A program made the translations under genes and the position numbers. Source: Spodoptera frugiperda (taxonomy: Eukaryota; Arthropoda; Insecta; Lepidoptera; Noctuidae). From it: a stretch of 64,000 bases of DNA. Each line of letters starts with the position of its first letter. The first letter of the stretch is position 1. Below the pieces are notes generated by a model. It saw only the letters and a list, made by a program, of their open reading frames with translations, had not been told where the DNA came from and searched no databases. The stretch covers positions 8,822,103-8,886,102 of the forward strand of contig NC_064224.1 in the NCBI RefSeq assembly GCF_023101765.2. The letters run 5' to 3'. Shown piece after piece: positions 23,873-33,915 of the stretch.

Positions 23873-23982
23873 TTAAAAGGCCGGCAACGCACCTGTGACT
23901 CCTCTGGTGTTGCGGGTGTCCATGGGTGGCGTAGCTTACCATCAGATGAACCGTCTGCTCATTTGGCCCTATGCCATAGAAA
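23873..23982 (+). repeat. Family H repeat, 3' part
   Basis: AAAAGGCCGGCAACGCACCT, TGTGACTCCTCTGGTGTTGC, GGGTGTCCATGGGTGGCG and TTACCATCAGATGAACCGTC occur in order. It lies about 40 bp after the family B SINE, separated by a T-run/A-run hairpin (23832-23856). Confidence 0.9.
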
Positions 23983-24108
23983 ATGTTTCTGGTATTTGAA
24001 ATTCTTTGACCTTTGTAAACTCCTACGAGAATTGCAGACAACCCACACGAATGAAGTCGTGGGCGTATCACTAGTATTTATGTATAGGGGGAGAAAACGT
24101 CGTATCCG

Positions 24109-24364
24109 CACAAGTTCAAGGTCAAAGAAAATGCAACTCTATGTTAACAGTACTTAGTACATTTTTATTTGGTTCATTTACACGTAATACATTGAAAAAT
24201 CCTAACTGCACAAGTTCAAGGTCATCTACAAAGAAATTGCAACTTTATGTTCACAGTACTTATGACGTTTTCTGTTTATCAATCATTTATTAGAGAGAAA
24301 ATATTGTATTCACACAAGTTCAAAGTCAAAGCAAATGCAACTCTATGTTAACAATACTTAGTAC
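24109..24364 (+). repeat. Three spaced ~52-bp repeats before the exon 2 acceptor
   Basis: Blocks starting CACAAGTTCAA and containing ATGCAACTCTATGTTAACA (or close) and TACTTAGTAC lie at 24109-24160, 24209-24266 and 24313-24364, spaced 100 and 104 bp. Each is followed by a T-rich stretch; only after the third does this become a working polypyrimidine tract plus AG (24382). The pattern looks like two ancient tandem duplications of the acceptor-proximal intron. Confidence 0.85.
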
Positions 24365-24382
24365 TTTTTCTGTTTGTTTCAG

Positions 24383-24478
24383 GAGGTTCCGATAGCAATA
24401 AGGGCAAAAGTAAGAAGTGGCGGAAGATCCTCCAGTTTCCTCACATATCACAATGTTTAGATATAAAAACAAAAATAG
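24383..24478 (+). CDS. Gprk2: G protein-coupled receptor kinase 2, coding exon 2
   Basis: The 96-bp exon completes the split glycine codon and encodes GSDSNKGKSKKWRKILQF followed by PHISQCLDIKTKI, residues 18-49 of the kinase. KGKSKKWRK is the basic patch that binds phosphoinositides in GRK4-subfamily members and helps membrane recruitment; FPHISQC leads into the RGS-homology domain. This matches the family without gaps. The acceptor is TTTGTTTCAG (ends 24382) and the donor G|GTAAGT (24479-24484); both flanking introns are phase 1. The RH domain proper, the kinase domain and the C-terminal membrane-binding region are encoded outside the window or were not found. Confidence 0.96.
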
Positions 24479-24529
24479 GTAAGTCCATTTTTATATTGAT
24501 TTAGTTTTTAAGGAAGTTCTGTACCCTTA

Positions 24530-24680
24530 GTATGAGTGTGCTATACACCGAACGAAAACGAGACGAGGGGGTTTTCGGTGCTCTGACTATTTGGTTCATT
24601 CGCGCCGGCCAATAAAACCGCTGAACACGCTCTCGTTTCGTTGTCGTTCAACCTAAAACAAGCTCATACTGGGGGTACTG
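24530..24680. mobile_element. Family D palindromic MITE, 52 bp after the exon 2 donor
   Basis: The ends TGTACCCTTAGTATGAG and (inverted) CAGTACCCCCAGTATGAG are present, with the internal words GTGCTCTGACTATTTGG and GGCCAATAAAACCGC. At 150 bp it can fold on itself over most of its length. No target duplication was recognised. Confidence 0.85.
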
Positions 24681-25017
24681 TTCGCTATCTCAACGTCTAA
24701 TATGATCAAATATCTACATAAAATGGGAGGTTTAAAAAAATATCCATCTGTTGTTTTACTTGATTATATCCTAAAGGTCTGGTGTTCGTAATCTTAAATT
24801 TTACTGAGCAAGTGGCTCTGATAAAATGCTACGGGATTATCGTTATTCAAACCCATAAAATGTACTTTACATTTGTGGTGATTTTGCATTACTTATCTTT
24901 CCTACAATGACACTTAATAAAACATTATTGACGTAAATATGCGTAATAATTGGCGATATATTAAAGAAGTTCTAAATTAAAAATACTCTTAACGAACATG
25001 CATGAAAATACTGATGA

Positions 25018-25110
25018 CTGTTGATGAAGCGAAAGAGGTATGTACGATTTGTAGCAAATGGCAGTCCATTGCCTCTGCCTACCCCCATGAAGTTATGTAT
25101 GAATGTATTC
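25018..25110 (+). pseudogene. RTE-like LINE C-terminal fragment
   Basis: It reads DEAKEVCTICSKWQSIASAY, similar to the extreme C-terminus of lepidopteran RTE-type ORF2 (EVCKDRSKW.SIVSAYP) as I know it, followed by a TATGTATGAATG tail. It is only ~90 bp. The second copy at 25572 supports the reading; subfamily assignment is inference. Confidence 0.6.
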
Positions 25111-25571
25111 TATTTTGTGTATTTTTTGCTAAACGTATGGAAAATAAAACATACATCACACACATTTACCGTCTGGTGCACCAAAATTATTCACTCAAAC
25201 TGAGCTAAAAACTTATCTGCATTTATTTACCCTATGTGAATCTAAATCCGACAGCAAATCCTTTCCTCAATGAAGTATTGTGGTTCCTTTCAAAGTGGGA
25301 GCTCCGTCTAGTGAATGCGTGGGCCGGATAAACGGTTTATGCCTACAATCCTGTCCCAGCTACCTAACTACTAAGTTTACCAGGACTGCATTGCATTGTC
25401 ACGGAGATATTGCTGTTGGGTGATTGTTGGTCGACTATGCCCGATTGTTGCTTTGCAGCAAGTAATATTAGTGTATTTTGATTTCCAAGTCCCTATTTTA
25501 TCTTCGCTTCGCTATCCTGGCTGTGAGCGGTTTGGTGGAAAAAACGCAGACTCATTAACGTTAAAAAAAAG

Positions 25572-25709
25572 TGTTGAAAGAATAATTGAAAGAGGTGTGT
25601 AAGATTCGTAGCAATTGGCGTTCCATTGTCTCTGTATACCTCCATGGGAGACAGGCGTGAGGTTATGTATGTATGTATGAACATACATACATAACCTCAC
25701 GCCTGTCTC
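25572..25709 (+). mobile_element. RTE-like LINE 3' end with perfect foldback tail
   Basis: The reading EVCKIRSNWRSIVSVY is followed by CATGGGAGACAGGCGTGAGG and an (ATGT)n tail. The last 62 bp (25648-25709) form a perfect inverted repeat with 29-bp arms around the 4-base loop ATGA, so the 3' end has been copied back onto itself. It is a dead 5'-truncated fragment. Confidence 0.75.
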
Positions 25710-26420
25710 ATGAAATCATAATTTTTATTTACGTCAGTGTTTATTTATAAATCTTTAATTTTAACTTTAAGCGGTAAATCTTTACTGATATGGACTTTCC
25801 TTGATCTACGGTTTTTTGTTCGTTAACTTGCGTTTTCCCACATTTTTAAGTTAGTATGATGTCATTAGTATCTACATATCTATCCTTCTTCCTTTTCTCA
25901 TCCATTGTTGATCCGGTATCCATTTCTTTGTCAACAACACAAGATTGCTCGTCTAGGAACACCAGATTTGTTATGTCGTCCTGTTTTCTAGGGCCTATTG
26001 TGTATGCTGATTCTATTTATTATGTTTTCCTTTTGTCCCTTGCAAAGTCAACAAGAACATAAATATCTGTTATAGCAGTCAGCAAACACTTCAGTTTTAT
26101 GGAGCTTACCGTCATTTACAGTCTGAAAATGTGATGAGAAAATTATTCTTGAGAAATGTTTGATTCTATTCCCAAGATTGATTGGTTTCCGATAAGTATT
26201 GGATTGTTCTTTTCTGTTCGCATCGAATATTATTTGTCAGCTCCGGATGGATGAGTTTATTAGTTAGAAAAATGGGATTTCATTTTCTTGTTTTATTTCG
26301 TTCGATGTGGTAACAAGCTTAAGGCTTATTGGATGAAATGTATTCTGTTGATGTAGATAATAATCATTATGCTTTGATATTGGTGTAAGTAACGTAGTCT
26401 TTACTTCTGTAGCCTACTAT

Positions 26421-26577
26421 TTTTTTTTTTGAAGGGGAAAATCATCTGTTGCATTCATCCGCTTAAGGCAAGGAATGAGAGAGTGTCAGACTCTTACTGA
26501 CTTAAAACCACCCCGTTCCTACTCCTGCTCTTCGAGCCGGAGCCCCGGTAACCCGTTAAGCACTCCACAGTCGCAGA
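26421..26577 (-). mobile_element. Family A SINE-like element
   Basis: A T run (26421-26430) is followed by GAAGGGGAAAATCATC, CAGACTCTTACTGACTTAAA, CACCCCGTTCCTACTCCTGC and TTCGAGCCGGAGCCCCGG. The 3' part is degraded after 26550. A 7-bp CCTACTA lies on both sides, a weak candidate target duplication. Confidence 0.85.
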
Positions 26578-26938
26578 ACCTACTAGAAGTAACATTATGG
26601 ACAAGCAAAAAGTTTCCCAACCAAACAAAACATCACATACAAAAATAGATATGATTTCCTATCTAGCGATCAAGGAAAACGAAATACAAATCTATGATGA
26701 TGACAAATGTGTGCACTGACTGCATCGACCGACCCGTTTATGCAGAATCTATAAAACCAAAATATTTATGAACCTATACCTATATATTGCTATGTTAATT
26801 ATTATAAGTATTCCATAAATATTGCACTAGGGCATCCCCCACATCCTTCCTCATTCCTTCGGAGGAAAAAAAAATCGTTTATAAGTTAGTAACTAGAGAA
26901 GTATAATTATAATATGACGTTTGCTTTAAACAATGCTC

Positions 26939-27080
26939 TGTACCCTTAGTATGAGTTTGTTTTACGGTAAAAGTAATCGAAACGGCGCTCTGATTGGTTG
27001 GTTAATTTGAGCCGGCCAATCAGAGCGTCGAAACGACAAAAAAAATTTAAACGTAAAGTAAATTCGTACTAAGGATACTG
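26939..27080. mobile_element. Family D palindromic MITE
   Basis: The ends CTGTACCCTTAGTATGAG and (inverted) CAGTATCCTTAGTACGAA are present, with inner arms GGCGCTCTGATTGG and CCAATCAGAGCG. About 142 bp, a simple palindrome without the duplication seen in the 12497 copy. Confidence 0.88.
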
Positions 27081-27338
27081 GATAGGGAAGATTGTAAGTT
27101 ATGTCAAAATAAAACTGTTAGTTACCTATGGACTTTAAATTTAGGTAAATTGGTAATTAATTATGGAGGTCGGAGGTAAAATGGTTATCAAGCGGTTTAT
27201 TGACGTCAAGAGGATAGTGCTTAATCGAATTCCTGAGTTATTTTTGTTTGTTATTTATTTATATATTTACCGTTTTGGATATGTGCTGTGTCCAAATGGA
27301 ATAAACGTTAGCCGAATCTGAAAGAAAAGCCAATTTAA

Positions 27339-27580
27339 GGATGTTTTTCCACCAGAGATCTGCTATGCTACGTTGCTGTGGATGCGTTTGGATTCTTCCA
27401 AACATATTCATTGATACACATAGCTTAGCAATTTGGAAACGGACGCAGCTAAGCTATGTTTTTATATGGAAAGATGCGTGCTATGGGTGGCTTCCCTACT
27501 ATAGATATATCGCATACTCGAGTTGTGCATCTTCACATAGTTCCACAGTTTAGCTATTACATCTTCGTAGCATAGCTGTT
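27339..27580. mobile_element. Family E MITE, right end lost
   Basis: The left end TTTTTCCACCAGAGATCTGC is present, followed by GTTGCTGTGGATGCGTTTGG, CAGCTAAGCTATGTTTTTAT, a GAAAGATGCGTGCTATG block and TTTAGCTATTACATCTTCGT. The right terminal repeat is missing (compare the complete copy at 63664). The chance open frame in it is not a gene. Confidence 0.85.
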
Positions 27581-27934
27581 CCAATGTGATGGAGCTTCGA
27601 CATAATTTGTCGTATGTGAACTTTAATGTCTATTTTATTATATTCGAGCAACAGTTTATATACTGTTTGGCTACTGGCACATTATTTTGAATCCCTAAAG
27701 CCTTTAGACCTAAATATTTATTAAGGTATTCGAAGACAGTAACTGAGATTTATAGCCCAAGAAATTAGGTATTTCGAACAACGCGGGTCTGTAATAGTAT
27801 TTTAGACAATTACTATTTGAAAAGGGACTTCTTCGCAATGACTAGATATTACGATAAGAACAAACTTTATGATCGATTTGACTGCGAGTAACCATAGCAC
27901 ATATGTATTACACGAATGCTTTGTGAACCATCAT

Positions 27935-28075
27935 GATGTTGTGGATGGACATGATGGACATCACAAACCTGAAACTGTCCCAAATGTGGAGCAAAGAAAG
28001 ACCTCTTCTCACACGGAGAAAGAGCATAAATCACCACACTTGCCGTGATAACCACGGAGGAGTAATACCTTGGAT
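27935..28075 (-). mobile_element. Family G element (GAT-tailed)
   Basis: On the - strand it reads CGGCAAGTGTGGTGATTTAT, GCTCTTTCTCCGTGTGAGAA and GAGGTCTTTCTTTGCTC, then a TGATGTCCATCATG-type decayed (GAT)n tail. The same words appear at 58742-58895 and 58133-58214. I recognise the block as a common lepidopteran SINE/LINE 3' end; its class is unsure. Confidence 0.7.
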
Positions 28076-28301
28076 CTGGATGTCGAGACAAAATAGAGAG
28101 GATTGTAATACAGTATTGCTAAAGGAGGATGCGAGGAATAGCAAATCTATACTATTATACAGTAGTACATACTGTCACTATTCTAAATCCGCTTGCAATC
28201 GGAGTGTGCTATTATTGTAATCGACATCTGTTTGCCGATGCATTCTATGAAAATTCAATGAAATTCACACAACGGAATAGTTTTGAATCAATTATAAATA
28301 A

Positions 28302-28425
28302 TCTTTAATGTAAAAATAAGTCGGGTTTCCCTCCTGACGCTATAACTCCAGAACGCACGAACCGATTTCCACGGTTTTGCATTCGTTGAAATGGTCGGGC
28401 TCCGTGATGTTTATAGCAAAAAGAA
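28302..28425 (+). mobile_element. Helitron fragment, same family as 20575
   Basis: It starts A|TCTTTAATGTAAAAATAAGT and continues GACGCTATAACTCCAGAACG and CCGATTTCCACGG, then breaks off before the hairpin and CTAG end. About 90% identical by eye to the 20575 copy over the shared part. Confidence 0.8.
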
Positions 28426-29838
28426 AATATTACTAGTAACAGTAAAGGTCAATTTGCCTGCTTTACTTAAACTATTGCAACTCCTGTAAGCCAAGATCAA
28501 GTATATGAAGTATACCAACACAAAAACACCATAAATGTGCATTTAAGAAATGCAACATTCATACGCAGTTGTTTCGCGCCGGGTATTCATGAGGAAACAA
28601 AATCACGACTCAGAAGAAAGCCCTTGTGTGTCATGTGTACTTTGGCAATGTTTTTTAAGAAAGACGCCCGTGCTATCATTGAATGCTAGAAATATCTTAC
28701 AAACAATCTACTACACATCTAAATACCAGTTTGATGTAGACAGCAGATTCATCCATTCTTCGAAAATTCAAATACCTAAGTACTTAACGAAATTCAAGCT
28801 ATCGCAAACATACATATTCATTCTATTGAAATCTCCCTAAGCACAGATATATTTGGAACCAGAATTTCTGGTCGTTTCCAACTTAATTTACAAAATGGAA
28901 GACCAAGTATTAATTTCAGTTGGAAGTAATTAAAACATAATCAAGTTTGGTTGGATTTGGTACCGTATTTCATTTCGCTATTGTACTCTTAATTTCCGTT
29001 TTATCGATTGTTCTGTTCGTTAAGTTTCGAGTTTGTGGACAGATTGGACTCTGTTCTGTGATGTTAGCCTGGTCTGTTTTAGCTTTTGTGTGTTTAGAGG
29101 ATATTATGCTTTCTTTTCTTGTGTTAAATTCTGTGTCTAATGAATTATTGTAGATAGTTTGAATTCTGAATTATTAGAAAAAGCATTGCAAAATTAAGGT
29201 CTCTACTACCTCGTTGTTCGACAAAATTAACGAGTACAAACGTTTTAGGTTTGTAACGTAGTTAAAGCATTAACTGCCAACGTGGCGGTTAAAGTGTACA
29301 ATGATTTTTTTGTTCAAACTGCCTCTTCTGCCTTACTATCTCTAAAGCGAAAATAATTCCAACACCTTCAAAATAATCTAATTTTCCTCAAAGTACAAAA
29401 TCACATTCAAACTATATAACTACACTTAGCATGTATTCTTATAGGTATCGATTGCCGACTTCTGACCTGAAGAAAAGACCTGTTAAACGTTTAGCAAACG
29501 TGGCACAAAGCTAGCATTCTCGGTACACAGCACCCTTCGGCCCTTTGACCGAATAAAACTGTAGGGAGATCAATGGATATTATTCATTGTAAAAGACGTC
29601 CAGTTTTCGTTACCATAAATTATACGAAGCTGAAAAGCCTTACATTAATGCATTTTGGATCTTTGGATCTTTGAACACGATTTTCTTTTAAGTATTGTTG
29701 AAGGCGGATTTTTGGGCGAGCAATTTCTTTTATGGAGTTCAGTTTCTTTGTAATATGGAAGTTGTTGATTAGATTCGCGATATTGGAGAAAGATCTCTGA
29801 CTCTGGAGATGATGCTATATTTCCTAGAGGCTAGACGT

Positions 29839-30128
29839 GAGGGAGAGCCATGCTTCGGCACGAATGGGCTGGCTCAACCGGAGTGATACCACGGCCTCAC
29901 AGAAAACCGACGTGAAACAACGCTTTCGTTGTGTGAGTGAGGTTACCGTAGGCCCATTTACCCCCTTTCCCAATCTACCCGATCCCCGATTCCTCAACAA
30001 CCCTTAAATTGCTAACCTCCAAAAAGCCGGCAGCGGCGGCTTGTAACGCCTTTGGTGTGTCGAGAGTCAATGGACGGCGGCGATTGCTTTACATCAAATG
30101 ATCCGTCTGTTTGTTTACATGAAAAAAG
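29839..30128 (+). mobile_element. Family H element, near full length
   Basis: It starts GAGGGAGAGCCATGCTTCGG, then GAGTGATACCACGGCCTCAC, AACCGACGTGAAACAACGC, CCCCTTTCCCAATC, AAAAAGCCGGCAGCGGCGG, AATGATCCGTCTG and an A run. It shows family H reads 5' to 3' towards the poly(A). No target duplication found. Confidence 0.9.
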
Positions 30129-30560
30129 ACACTAATAAGACAACATACGATAATGTATCTTCCGGAAACAAAGAGGTACATTTTGATAATAAAGCCTGTA
30201 CGTAAGTTACTATAACTTAATGTTATTAGGCGATACCAAGCTAAAGCCACGCATGTGTTGATGCCAAACGATCTGTGAACGCCGTTTTACAGCTTACAGC
30301 TTTTACGATCTTAAACAGAATGTGTGGAACTGGATCACGTATGTTCAAGTGGAAACCATAGACTATAGACACCACATTACATAGACAACATAAAACCAAG
30401 CGTCAGATGTTCAAAGGCTTAAGGATACATAAAAATGTACTGGTGAACGTTCCCGGTAGAACATCGGTTCGTGAGTGGTTTTTGGAAATGGCGTTTGGGG
30501 TAAATGATGTGTTGTTCTTGCATAATGGTGCTTGTAAATATAGTGTTTTTGTTTGTTAAT

Positions 30561-30840
30561 CTGCCTCGTTGGTCGAGTGGTGGCAAGTGCGACTGCCGGG
30601 CAAGGGGTCTCGGGTTCAATTGCTGGGTCGGGCAAAGTATTACTGGGCTTTTTTTGGTTATTCGAAAATTTGTCAGTCCTGGGGGTGAGCCTGTTGTCAT
30701 ATGACAATAGGTTCACCTCCTATTAGATGGGACTTTAACACAAATGGTGAAAAGTGGGTGTACATTGTATAGCGGCATTACGTGCCGTAATGTTCACCTC
30801 TGCCTACCCTTTCGGGGATAAAAGGCGTGACGTTGCATAA
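30561..30840 (+). mobile_element. Family C SINE, full length, tRNA-derived
   Basis: The head has a perfect A box TGGTCGAGTGG (30570-30580) and a B-box-like GGTTCAATTGC (30613-30623). The body has GGCAAAGTATTACTGGGC, ACACAAATGGTGAAAAGTGG and GGCATTACGTGCCGTAATGT, and the 3' tail is CACCTCTGCCTACCC...AAAAGGCGTGACGTT. A 12-bp flank duplication with one mismatch (TTGTTTGTTAAT 30549-30560, TTGTTTGTAAAT 30841-30852) fixes its ends at 280 bp. Confidence 0.93.
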
Positions 30841-31247
30841 TTGTTTGTAAATATAGTAGGTATTTTTAACATTTTTTCCCAAACAGTAGAACTTCATCTA
30901 TGAAAGCTAGAGCCTTAAATAAAAGCCAACGCCTAAACCCGAGGCAAGATAGGACGGCTCGCCTCATATTAAGTTTGTAAGTAAACTCGAGTAAATGTTA
31001 CTGGATTTTAAAATTAAATTCTGAGCCTGGAATGAAAGTAGGCTCGGTCCTAATAATATAAAACAAAATTGGCAAAGTATCTTCTTCACCAACGAAAAAC
31101 ACCTCAGGGTAAACAATGCGTAGTGTTAACTATTTGCACATAAGACTAAAATGAGAGAAGAAAATTTAGAAAAGCCAATACGAGTTGGTTATAAGCATGC
31201 AAATATAAAACAATCAGAGAACACTCCAATCCGATTGCGGCAATTCC

Positions 31248-31410
31248 GACTGCACGGTTGGCGCGACGCGTAGCGGGTTCGATTCCCGCACAGAGCAACT
31301 CTTTGTGTGATCCACAAATTGTTGTTTCGGGTCTGGGTGTCATGTGCATGTGAAATTGTTTGTTTGTAAACGCACCCACGGCACAGGAGAAAATCCACGG
31401 CAACGTCATT
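31248..31410 (+). mobile_element. Family B SINE, internal deletion in the head
   Basis: GCACGGTTGGCGCGACGCG joins directly to TAGCGGGTTCGATTCCCGC, so about 30 bp between A and B box are lost. The B box is intact. The body continues GTGTGATCCACAAATTG and TTTCGGGTCTGGGTGTCATG, with a small insertion near 31350. Confidence 0.88.
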
Positions 31411-31985
31411 AAAAAAAGGAATCACTAAAACAATTGCAGATCAAGTAGATAACCAAACAGACCAGAAGTAAACCACTCAATCATTTAAAACTGCAAACAA
31501 ACTCGTAGCATCCTTATCTTATTGTACAAGAGTGAGGGGGAGAGAGATATGCGGCCAAATGAAAAATACTTTGGGCCCCTCCTTCCAAGAATGTGGGTAA
31601 TAGAAATGTAATTGAGAGGAATTCTTTCGACTACACGTGTCTCGTGATATTGGCCATTGAAGTTTTCATTGTTCAGCGCTTGAGATTCCTCTCGTGTCAT
31701 ACTAGGGTGAGGGGTCTGGCTCTAGTCTCTATACAAGTTTTAGAGGTCATGTAGAGGTTCTTTTTCTGTCTGGTAGATGTCTTTTGGTAAGGTAGATGTG
31801 AATCACACTTATACAAATATGATTTCTTTTGCTTGTAATATGGATGGCATTAGGTAGGAAATCTTGGGATGGATAATTTGCCTGCTATACAATAAAAGCG
31901 TGCGTTATTTTTTACCTTGTGCATTTGGAGTGTGCGTCAAACACTGATCACAAAGCTATTCGTGCTACATTTATTCAGTTGTTTT

Positions 31986-32192
31986 TGTTGTGTGAGTGAG
32001 GGTACCGGAGGTCTAGTTACCTCTACCCCCTCTCCAATCTCCCTAATCCCCAACAATCCTCAAATTCCAACCCTATAGTCCATAGGCAACACACTTGTAA
32101 CACCCCTGGTGATTCGGATGTCTATGGGTGGTGCCAATTCCTTACCATCAGGTGATCTGTCAGCTCATTTACCGGCTCTTCTCATAAAAAAA
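31986..32192 (+). mobile_element. Family H element, 5'-truncated
   Basis: It begins within the GTTGTGTGAGTGAGG block, then CCCCCTCTCCAATC, TAACACCCCTGGTG and CTTACCATCAGGTGATCTGT, and ends CATAAAAAAA. It lacks the first ~100 bp of the family. Confidence 0.88.
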
Positions 32193-33119
32193 GCCAATGT
32201 AACCCTTTCCAAATCTACGACATCTTTACGGAACAGCTTTCCTCCCAAAAATAACAAAAAAATCTCAATAGTAACAATGTTCCGTCGATTCGTAAGGCTG
32301 AAGGTCGTCTGCAAGTTCCTCAAATTGAATACCTGAACAGCATTTATTTTCTCAACAAGTGTTGAAGGAAAAACGACGCTTATTGCTATGTAGCTCACGT
32401 TCAATGTCAAACTAACGCGAACTTGAGACCCAGGTTATAGAGTCTAGGGTTACAGTGTTTTTGTTATTGCTTTGTATAGTCTGTGGTCTGCCTTTGTGGC
32501 CGGTCTTAATGACATATCTGTCGATTGAAATTGAACTTTGACATATATGTATTTTGGATTCTTTTTCTTAAGTAGTCAATAATCTAATGGTAGACAGGTT
32601 ATTGAGAATTACCGTTAATATATCTTTTTTGAATTTTGATTTGTTTTAAGACTTGTGTGACTAGATGCATGAATGTGATGGAAGCTAAATAGAAATATGT
32701 AATGTTCATTTGTTTTTTAGCGTGTGAAAGAAATGTACTTTTTTTCTTTCTTTTATTCTATCCCTATTTCTTTAGTCAGGCTACGGTCTGTGGCGTTCTG
32801 TAGTTTCTGTATTCGCCTCTGGTCTTTTGTAGCCTGTCGGTAGGTTTAAGTACTTTTTGAAAATATTTAATTCCAGATTAAGTTTCCACCTGTTAAACTA
32901 AAATCGAATATTAACCGATTTTTCGTCTAATACCAAAACTTCATCCATTATAATTGAAATCTCGTGGTTAACAGTCATAGGTACCTACGCATAACTGTTC
33001 AATAGTTACTGTCCCTGATTTATAAGTTAATTAATATTAATTATTGTTTTCCAACAAAATATTAAGTATAATTGTATCGCTACATGCGTCATATCGGCCC
33101 CGTTGTGTACCATGCTTCT

Positions 33120-33133
33120 GTGCACCGGTGCAC
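33120..33133. repeat. Perfect 14-bp palindrome
   Basis: GTGCACCGGTGCAC is its own reverse complement and stands in unique AT-rich sequence. Possible protein binding site or chance; no further evidence. Confidence 0.5.
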
Positions 33134-33651
33134 TCATTGTAACCAATTCAACGTTTTATTAATTAACTAGCGGGTTTACATCAATTCATTTATTCATTAC
33201 TGCTTTTGCTATTGTTCTTTTGATATTTAGTACCTTTGCAATTTGTGTTATTGCTACTTGGTAGAGTAATCGGAGCTATTTTTGAGTTTAGTATAGTTTT
33301 TAGTCAACATCATCACCTCTACAAATATGCTGTTAATCGTAATCTCCACGGTTTGAAAAAGTGCTTAAATTATCAAGTTTGTCACCGTTTCTTTTATTCC
33401 TTAGTTGGCTCTTACAACATCTGCCTACCGATGAAAATTTTGTATACCCTGGAATCAAATTCCTAAATCCGATCAAAGAGTTATAGTAAGTGCAACGTCT
33501 TTCCAATCACATTCCACCCAGCAATCAGCTAACAGAACCCGATCGGACGCATATTGACAAATGACGCAGACATCCACATCCGACGACAAACAATGGAGTA
33601 ATGAAAATTAAAATAAAGTCATTCAATAAATTGCCTATAGATAAAACAATG

Positions 33652-33670
33652 TAATGAATGAATGAATGAG
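33652..33670 (+). repeat. (AATG)n microsatellite
   Basis: About four consecutive AATG units in AT-rich intron. Confidence 0.8.
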
Positions 33671-33737
33671 AGAAAGAAAATTGTAGACAAAACATTAAGT
33701 TTGATGTAATAATAACTATAGGTAGATTCAGCAATCA

Positions 33738-33915
33738 TTATGCCGATAGTCGTATCTGCCAATGGCCTCATAGCCAAAAGCCTCGACCAACACCTGAGAA
33801 CTAACGTTAGACGCTTGGATCAAGAGCCTGATGCAGGAGGCAGTACTTCTGGACACGGCGCGTATTGTCCGAAAATTCTTTTCTCTCTCCCGTTACTGGT
33901 GGGCTACTGCTTTTT
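33738..33915 (+). pseudogene. LINE C-terminal fossil (restriction-like-endonuclease type)
   Basis: It reads PIVVSANGLIAKSLDQHL and, after a frameshift near 33806, WIKSLMQEAVLLDTARIVRK. This resembles the C-terminal end, downstream of the restriction-like endonuclease domain, of R2/R4/NeSL-type non-LTR retrotransposons (pattern: hydrophobic V-V-x-A-x-G, K-x-L, then K/Q-x-A-V-L-x-T-A-R-I-V-R-K). I place it there from memory of the family. It is followed by AT-rich 3' sequence ending in an (AAAT)n-type tail near 33980. No RT part is present. Confidence 0.6.

Larger units (their letters stand above)
1336..24382 (+). other. Gprk2: Gprk2 intron 1 (23 kb)
   Basis: It is bounded by donor GTAGGT at 1336 and acceptor TTTGTTTCAG ending at 24382; both sides are phase 1 and the protein reads through the junction without a gap. 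It is filled with AT-rich unique sequence and repeats of families A, B, C (tail), D and H, Helitrons, an hAT MITE and two LINE fossils. Long first introns commonly hold regulatory elements, but none can be proved here from sequence alone. Confidence 0.9.

Noticed and set aside
25648..25709. Pre-miRNA hairpin
   Set aside because: Perfect arms with a 4-nt loop and a LINE origin do not look like a microRNA precursor; foldback is the simpler reading.
30561..30640. tRNA gene
   Set aside because: Perfect A box, but the B box is degenerate and the sequence runs into the SINE C body with a TSD.
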